The notes under the pieces: generated by a model | Database searches by the model: none | The model's input: only the letters and a program-made list of their open reading frames with translations | Told to the model about the DNA's origin: nothing | Assembly (NCBI RefSeq): GCF_015207875.1 | Contig: NZ_JADEVZ010000029.1 | Span: forward strand, 1 to 57,167 | DNA length: 57,167 nucleotides | Reading direction: 5' to 3' | Origin: Dolichospermum sp. LEGE 00240 | Lineage (GTDB): Bacteria; Cyanobacteriota; Cyanobacteriia; Cyanobacteriales; Nostocaceae | Shown: one piece after another, positions 52,501-57,167 of the stretch | How positions within the stretch are numbered: position 1 is the first letter of the stretch | Layout of the letters: every line of letters begins with the position of its first letter | Program-made: the position numbers and the translations under genes

Positions 52501-54981
52501 CTCAAAATCAATATTTAAATATTCTGCTTCTACGATTTCTGTGTAAAGATTTAAAGTTAATTCATACTGATATTGCCAACTATTTACTGCTAAAAGTTCC
52601 AAGCCTACCTTTAAATATCTAATAGCAGCTTCATAAGCGGTAGAAGATTTGGCTTTACAACCAGCAATTAAATTTAATTTAGCTAATTCATATCTTTCTG
52701 ACTGATTAGTAATTAATTCAACCCCAATATTTAACTGGTTAACTATCTCAAATATCTTCTCTTCCAGTTCCGCAGCATTGGTATTTTTTAATAGTAACTG
52801 ACCAATTTTTAAGTGCATTGCTGATTTATCAACATCAGAAATTAGGACATAAGCTGCTTGCTGAACTCGGTCATGAAAAAATTTATATTTAGCGAAAATT
52901 AATTCAGTGCTATTAACCGGAAAATTTAAGTTAAAAATATCAAATACTGATGCTTCGCCCGTAAAAAATTTATATGCTTCATTTTGGGGAATAATCAGTT
53001 CTTCTTGCAAAGCATCCCATAATTCAGCCGCTATTTGTATTTGGGATTTTTCGCAAACTATAGCCAGGGTAGATAAATCAAATTGGCTGCCAATACAAGC
53101 AGCTATTTTTAAAATATCTTGAGTATTTTCAGGTAATTTTTGTAATTGGATTTTAAGAAAATTAACAATATCATCATTATGATATAAGGTTTTGACTGCA
53201 TTTAGATCACACTGCCAATAACTAAGGCTAAAATTAAAAGTAATTAATCCATCTTCATGTAATGATTTAAGTAACTGATTGGTAAAAAATGGATTACCTT
53301 GGGTGGTTCTTAAAAGTAGTTCCGTTAGTTTTTGGCTATGTGATTCTGGACAACATAGAGTATCTGTAACTAATAGTCTAATATGAGATTTATTTAAAGC
53401 TTGCAAAATAATCTGATTAATTGTGATATTTTCTTGACGAATATCATCTAAAGTTGTGATTAAAGGATGTCCCGGATTGACTTCATTATCTCGATACGCT
53501 CCAATTAATAATAAATATTTTGTGTATTTTTCACACATTAATAATTTTATGAATTTTAAAGAAGCTAGATCAGCCCATTGTAAATCATCTAAAAAAATGA
53601 CCAATGGATGTTCACTTGTAGCAAATACTTGAATAAACTTACTAAATAATAAATTAAAGCGATTTTCTGAAGCATTTCCTGTTAGTTCAGAAACTGGTGG
53701 TTGCAGTCCAATAATATTTTTTAGTTCAGGAATAACATCAATAATTACCTGTGCTTGTTCTCCCAAAGCTGATAATATCTGAATTTTCCACTCTTGTAAC
53801 TGCACCATATTTTCGGTTAGCAGTTGTCTCATGAGACTGCGAAATGCTTGCACTAATGCAGAAAAGGGAACATTTCGCTGAAATTGATCATACTTACCAG
53901 AGATAAAATAACCTTTTTCCCGCACAATTGGTTTATGAACTTCATTAACGACGGCAGTTTTACCAATCCCAGAAAACCCTGCCACTAATATTAGTTCTTT
54001 ATTACCAGAACTGACATTTTTAAAAGCATTTAATAAGGTAATAATTTCTTGTTCTCTACCATAAAGTTTTTCAGGAATCAGAAACCTATCACTTACGTCT
54101 CTCTGTCCTAACTCAAAGTTACCAATCTCACCTTGAGTTAATAAAATTTGCTGACATATTTCTAGATCATATCTAATTCCTCTAGCTGTTTGATATCTAT
54201 TATCAGGGTTTTTTGCCATTAACTTAGCAATGACATCTGCGAGAACTTGAGGAATTTGGGGATTAATTTCTCTAGCATTAATAGGTTCTTTTGCCAGATG
54301 GTAATATATCAACTCTAAATGGTTTGGACTATAAAAAGGTAATTGTCCTGTGAGTAATTCATAAAAAGTTACTCCTAAAGAATAAAAATCAGTGCGGTAA
54401 TCTATGCCTCTATTCATTCTTCCCGTTTGTTCTGGAGACATATAGATAAGTGTCCCTGCTAATACATTGGGGCTTTTGATGTCCGTAGTTTCTTTAGGTA
54501 ATAGGGAGGAAATACCAAAATCTATCAGCTTGATTTCCTGAGTTTGGGGATTAATTAGAATATTTCTTGGTTTAATATCTTTATGAATAATTCTCTTGGC
54601 ATTCAGAAACTCTAATGCTTTAGTAATTGCGATCGCAATCGGCAGAAAAGAGTTAATATCTAATTTTTGTAAGTTGGTATATTCACTTAAAGATATACCA
54701 CTAAAATCTTCTAAGATTAGGGCATAACTATTACCATATTTTTCTAGGGCATAAGATTTAATAATATTTGGGTGATCTATTTGTTGACTAATAGCAAATT
54801 GATTTTTAAATGCTATTAAATCCTGCAACCCGGGATATTCTGCGTTGAGAATCTTGATAATAACTGAAATCTGTGTTGTTTGTTGTTGACCACGATAAAC
54901 TGTAGTTTTTTTACTAGCATAAATAAGTTCAGTAATTGTATACCCAGGAATAGTAACTGTACCAATATTACTTTTGTTCAT
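49570..54981 (-). CDS. Ser/Thr kinase - AAA ATPase - GAF - sensor histidine kinase hybrid
   Basis: A 1803-residue signalling protein. Residues about 10-275 are a Ser/Thr kinase (IIHKDIKPRNILI, LIDFGISS, YMSPEQTGRMNRG). An AAA_16-like ATPase follows with VAGFSGIGKTAV and IFLDDLQWADLAS, then a long helical repeat region (about 600-1300). A GAF domain (about 1340-1500) precedes HisKA with GQMVAGIAHEINNPVNFI and HATPase_c with NIISNAIDVL, KDNGMGI and TTKPIGEGTGLGLSIS. Such hybrids are typical of Nostocales. No receiver domain is fused, so a separate response regulator is expected. It is convergent with the NB-ARC/WD40 gene. Confidence 0.95.
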   Translation of the reverse strand: MNKSNIGTVTIPGYTITELIYASKKTTVYRGQQQTTQISVIIKILNAEYPGLQDLIAFKNQFAISQQIDHPNIIKSYALEKYGNSYALILEDFSGISLSEYTNLQKLDINSFLPIAIAITKALEFLNAKRIIHKDIKPRNILINPQTQEIKLIDFGISSLLPKETTDIKSPNVLAGTLIYMSPEQTGRMNRGIDYRTDFYSLGVTFYELLTGQLPFYSPNHLELIYYHLAKEPINAREINPQIPQVLADVIAKLMAKNPDNRYQTARGIRYDLEICQQILLTQGEIGNFELGQRDVSDRFLIPEKLYGREQEIITLLNAFKNVSSGNKELILVAGFSGIGKTAVVNEVHKPIVREKGYFISGKYDQFQRNVPFSALVQAFRSLMRQLLTENMVQLQEWKIQILSALGEQAQVIIDVIPELKNIIGLQPPVSELTGNASENRFNLLFSKFIQVFATSEHPLVIFLDDLQWADLASLKFIKLLMCEKYTKYLLLIGAYRDNEVNPGHPLITTLDDIRQENITINQIILQALNKSHIRLLVTDTLCCPESHSQKLTELLLRTTQGNPFFTNQLLKSLHEDGLITFNFSLSYWQCDLNAVKTLYHNDDIVNFLKIQLQKLPENTQDILKIAACIGSQFDLSTLAIVCEKSQIQIAAELWDALQEELIIPQNEAYKFFTGEASVFDIFNLNFPVNSTELIFAKYKFFHDRVQQAAYVLISDVDKSAMHLKIGQLLLKNTNAAELEEKIFEIVNQLNIGVELITNQSERYELAKLNLIAGCKAKSSTAYEAAIRYLKVGLELLAVNSWQYQYELTLNLYTEIVEAEYLNIDFEQAEIYIEVVKKNATSLIDKVKVYEAQIQIYMSQLQLQRAIETGLNLVNLLGVNLEKTPPQNLNVDDLINLPEMIATDKLAVMRILTNLTAASYFVDPELFPVIIFTMINLSVNYGNSPFSAHGYVNYGVILCGFVADIETGYRYGELALNILDKFDGRTVKCRVMLMWACNVLFWKKHLKTVVSSLQDALQSGIETGDLEYSGYCSSMYNMNMIFSGENLSYVFEQLKSHILLMYSFKQQGTVLLHKLWYQLVFNLAEINETKQTFDGELFDESQILPILIASKSSTVIFSLYLAKTIFYYFSGLTSIAVENGIQGEAYLECVVGQVTTSQYNFYYSLSLLAEYNQQSVSGQKQYLEKVLSNQEKMKNWAVHAPMNFQHKYQLIEAEKARVLGNNWQAIELYDQAITGAKKYKYLHEEALANELAAKFYLSVNKEKIAKTYLIDAYYCYANWGAKAKIENLETTYPHLLEHIINQTKTKLTAGEVSTLISKPSLTGVSALLDLETVTKASLAIASEIQINKLLYTLMQVISENVAANKSALILQKQGNLILVAQCMNEHEYKFSTTPINDSQDLPLSIINYVANMQEYLLISDATNDQNFANDSYIIQHQSKSILCNPILNKGQLVGILYLENNLTVGAFTIDRLRILNLLSSQAAISLENAQLYSDLEEKVTQRTQELNEKNLHLEQTLNELKATQSQLIQTEKMSSLGQMVAGIAHEINNPVNFIYANIEHASNYIESIINLLNIYQQEYPCPSATIEKYKQDNDFDFVIQDLPRILDSMMVGSERIRKIILSLRNFSRLDESAIKSVDIHEGIDSTLMILETRFQEKLGYSSNVVIKNYGDIPLVQCYASQLNQVFMNIISNAIDVLKQREKSLSTAELKNNPSQIIIRTQIINNNWVQIAIKDNGMGINPEIKQRIFDPFFTTKPIGEGTGLGLSISYQIIVDKHSGKLDCISAPGKGTEFIIEIPIKLHQP

Positions 54982-55100
54982 CTTGTTTTTTTCAGCGATA
55001 TTTCATCTTCAGTGAAGCCAGGTGGGGGAGGGAAGAACAGAAGTTTTTTTCCATTACCCATCAAAATTTATTTGACGAACTACTAGTACCGCAAGGCGGA

Positions 55101-55129
55101 AGTCAAAAGTCAAAAGTCAAAAGTCAAAA
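55101..55129. repeat. Short tandem heptamer (GTCAAAA)4
   Basis: Four copies of GTCAAAA at 55102-55129 in the spacer between the giant kinase gene and cobM. Part of the STRR-type repeats of heterocystous cyanobacteria. Confidence 0.9.
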
Positions 55130-55189
55130 TGAAGACAGTATAGGCTTTTGGAGGATTTAGAATGGTTGGTTTATTTACGCCGTTTTGTA

Positions 55190-56008
55190 CTAGCCAAGAT
55201 TATGAGATGAACGGAATAAATGATTATGTTCGGGGTGATACAAGCGGGAGCGCCCACTTACTGGTAGCAGTGCAGGACTGATGACATAAAGTGTAGTTCG
55301 CCGTAATTTTTCTTCATGGGTACAATCTGCCATTTGTGCTAAATTTACAACCCGGATTTTTTCATCTGGCCAGCCTAAACGATAGCAAATTGCGACTGGA
55401 GTATCTGGATCATAATGTTCTAACAATTTCCCTTGGGCTTCAGTGATATGACTCACACTTAAATATAAACATAAACTGGCATGATGGGCTGCTAAAGCTG
55501 CTAACTCTTCAGTATCGGGAACATGAGTACGGCCGCTAATACGAGTGAGAATAATAGTTTGGACTAAACCAGGGACAGTTAACTCTATTTTCAATTTAGC
55601 TGCGGCAGCTTGAAAGGCACTGATACCAGGGATAACTTCAAAGGGAATATTCGCATCGGCTAATAGCTGCATTTGTTCATGAATAGCACTATACAGACTA
55701 GGATCACCAGAATGTAGCCTGACCACTGATTTATGCGATCGCACAGCATCAATCATCAGTGGTACAATTTCTTCCAAAGTCCGATTTGCTGTTTTAATAA
55801 TTTCCGCATCTGCACGACAAATATCTAAAATCTGTTCGGGAATTAAAGAATCTGCAAATAAAATTACATCAGCCCCAGCCAACAACTTTTGCGCCCTAAC
55901 CGTTAATAAATCAGGATCTCCAGGTCCTGCCCCAACAATATAAACCGTAGGCTCTAAGGAATTTGGATACTTAGAAAAACTTAAATTACTAGTAGATTCA
56001 CTCATCAA
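55190..56008 (-). CDS. cobM: Precorrin-4 C11-methyltransferase
   Basis: A 272-residue corrin methyltransferase of the CobM/CbiF group. Motifs are VYIVGAGPGDPDLLTVRAQ near residue 22, ADVILFADSLIPEQIL, VVRLHSGDPSLYSAIHEQM and FEVIPGISAFQAAAAKL, which together bind S-adenosylmethionine and the tetrapyrrole. The later LYLSVSHITEAQGKL and TPVAICYRLGWPDE also fit. It methylates C-11 on the way to cobalamin. No other cob gene is beside it and I see no cobalamin riboswitch upstream. The first 20 residues are a weak extension; MSES, one residue in, is an alternative start. Confidence 0.94.
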   Translation of the reverse strand: MMSESTSNLSFSKYPNSLEPTVYIVGAGPGDPDLLTVRAQKLLAGADVILFADSLIPEQILDICRADAEIIKTANRTLEEIVPLMIDAVRSHKSVVRLHSGDPSLYSAIHEQMQLLADANIPFEVIPGISAFQAAAAKLKIELTVPGLVQTIILTRISGRTHVPDTEELAALAAHHASLCLYLSVSHITEAQGKLLEHYDPDTPVAICYRLGWPDEKIRVVNLAQMADCTHEEKLRRTTLYVISPALLPVSGRSRLYHPEHNHLFRSSHNLG

Positions 56009-56129
56009 TTGCCCCTTTTAAAACCCTGCAAAAAAAACCTTTAGCATTTCCCTCGCACTATCCGGATTCAGCCACTTTGCCCAGTAGAAATAGATGGTAG
56101 ATGCACCCTGGTTAAGCCCTGGAGATTAA

Positions 56130-57005
56130 TTACTCTGGGGCATTTTTTTCTCCATTCACTGAAGAAACAATATCAGGTAAAGAGCGCTTGAATATATACA
56201 ACCAAGCTAAACCAAATAATCCTAAAGTCATTCCCCCTAAACTTACCATTTGTGCCATCCGTAAAGGTCCTAGCATTAAGCTATCTGTGCGTAAACCTTC
56301 AATCCAAATCCGTCCCAAGCTATAGGCAACCCAGTAAACTAAAAATAACGTTCCTACCTTCAACCGGGGTTTTTTAGATAAAGCTCGAAAAAACAAAGTT
56401 AGCAACAATGCAAACACCATTAAATTCCACAGCGATTCGTACAGAAAAGTGGGATGGAAATATTCAAAATTCACGAAATCCAAAGGACGACGATCTGGGG
56501 GAATATATAATTTCCAAGGTAAATTAGTTGGTCTGCCAAAAGCTTCCGAGTTGAAAAAATTTCCCCACCGACCAATGGCTTGCCCTAGTATTAAGGAAGG
56601 AGCAACCAAATCAGTCAATTGCCAAAAAGATACCTGATTCAATCTAGCAAAAATTAACGCTGCGATCGCACCGCCAATAATTGCCCCATGAATCGCAATA
56701 CCCCCTTGCCAAATTGCAACTATTCGTTCCGGGTGTTGAGAATATTCTGGCCACTGAAACAAAACATAATACAATCTAGCGGCAGGAATAGCCCCAATCA
56801 CCAACCAAATTGATAAATCACTGATTAAATCTGGATTCAGATGACGACGCTTGGCTAGGTATTGAGAAAGACTAACACCAATTAATACAGCAGAAGCAAT
56901 CAACAACCCATACCAACGAATAACAATGGGACCCAACTTAACCACAATCGGACCAGGAGAAGTAAATAAAAACCCCAAAGGCAAAACAGAAAAATCCACT
57001 ACCAT
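56130..57005 (-). CDS. lgt: Prolipoprotein diacylglyceryl transferase
   Basis: A 291-residue membrane enzyme with about seven hydrophobic segments. The Lgt signature is [20 protein letters not shown], with the essential Arg and Asn, after [12 protein letters not shown] and [12 protein letters not shown], which holds the essential His. The C-terminal part has the conserved [15 protein letters not shown]. It attaches diacylglycerol to the cysteine of lipobox proteins, the first step of lipoprotein maturation. The start at 57005 gives a normal N-terminus. It lies 121 bases upstream of cobM on the same strand. Confidence 0.96.
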   Translation of the reverse strand: MVVDFSVLPLGFLFTSPGPIVVKLGPIVIRWYGLLIASAVLIGVSLSQYLAKRRHLNPDLISDLSIWLVIGAIPAARLYYVLFQWPEYSQHPERIVAIWQGGIAIHGAIIGGAIAALIFARLNQVSFWQLTDLVAPSLILGQAIGRWGNFFNSEAFGRPTNLPWKLYIPPDRRPLDFVNFEYFHPTFLYESLWNLMVFALLLTLFFRALSKKPRLKVGTLFLVYWVAYSLGRIWIEGLRTDSLMLGPLRMAQMVSLGGMTLGLFGLAWLYIFKRSLPDIVSSVNGEKNAPE

Positions 57006-57167
57006 ACAAAACTACCTATAGGAATTTGAAATCTATGGAGATGAAACACAATAATATAGTATGCCTTAGTCACTATAGCGATAAGTAATTCGGCAAAATT
57101 AAAATCATTTGTAGAATTTGGTAATTGGTAATCGGTCATTGGAATAATTCTTTCCCTGTCTCTTATA

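Noticed and set aside
56009-56129. Cobalamin riboswitch before cobM
   Set aside because: No B12-box-like sequence was seen in the 121-base spacer upstream of cobM.

Overview
The window looks like chromosomal DNA of a filamentous, probably heterocyst-forming cyanobacterium of the Nostocales (Anabaena, Nostoc or Dolichospermum type). Grounds: AT-rich sequence with many GCGATCGC (HIP1) octamers, heptanucleotide tandem repeats, dispersed cyanobacterial hairpins, a CAAD-domain gene, a DUF3326 gene, and multidomain NB-ARC/WD40 and Ser/Thr-kinase/histidine-kinase proteins. I did not identify the species.

Left part (1-24.2 kb), mostly housekeeping: a gene cut by the left edge; a HepT-MntA toxin-antitoxin pair; aminopeptidase P; an FG-GAP/VCBS repeat protein; an ABC-exporter operon of Gld type (ATPase, permease, GldG-like protein) that contains a fused PabB-PabC gene and a DUF4340 gene; purU; a GNAT/DUF1778 (TacAT-like) pair; moaC; tRNA-Arg(ACG); an MFS transporter; a GT2 glycosyltransferase; a CAAD protein; dnaK and grpE; and the pilB-pilT-pilC type IV pilus operon.

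Middle part (24.2-37.7 kb), accessory: an inverted-repeat-bounded segment carrying a Uma2-type gene; a short operon of ferredoxin, a 56-residue protein, DUF3326 and a CPBP protease; a photolyase-like FAD-domain protein; then a defence-like island on the plus strand. The island has a PARIS-like pair (ABC ATPase plus DUF4435 TOPRIM protein), followed by two copies of a modular unit. Each unit is built from a HicB-like antitoxin, an unknown gene X, and a conserved roughly 140-residue N-terminal domain fused in frame to a different C-terminal part. In unit 1 that part is an AAA ATPase followed by a DUF4276 TOPRIM-like protein; in unit 2 it is an unknown domain. Unit 1 keeps only the last 11 codons of gene X. 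A third HicB closes the island and is frameshifted by a 4-bp duplication. This island is the best candidate for an undescribed system.

Right part (37.7-57.2 kb): a dipeptide epimerase and DUF1611 pair, a 1396-residue lipase-like exoprotein with DUF11 and DUF4114 domains, three small unknown genes, an NB-ARC protein with 14 WD40 repeats, a giant Ser/Thr kinase-AAA-GAF-histidine kinase protein, cobM and lgt. No rRNA, CRISPR array or intact transposase gene was found.
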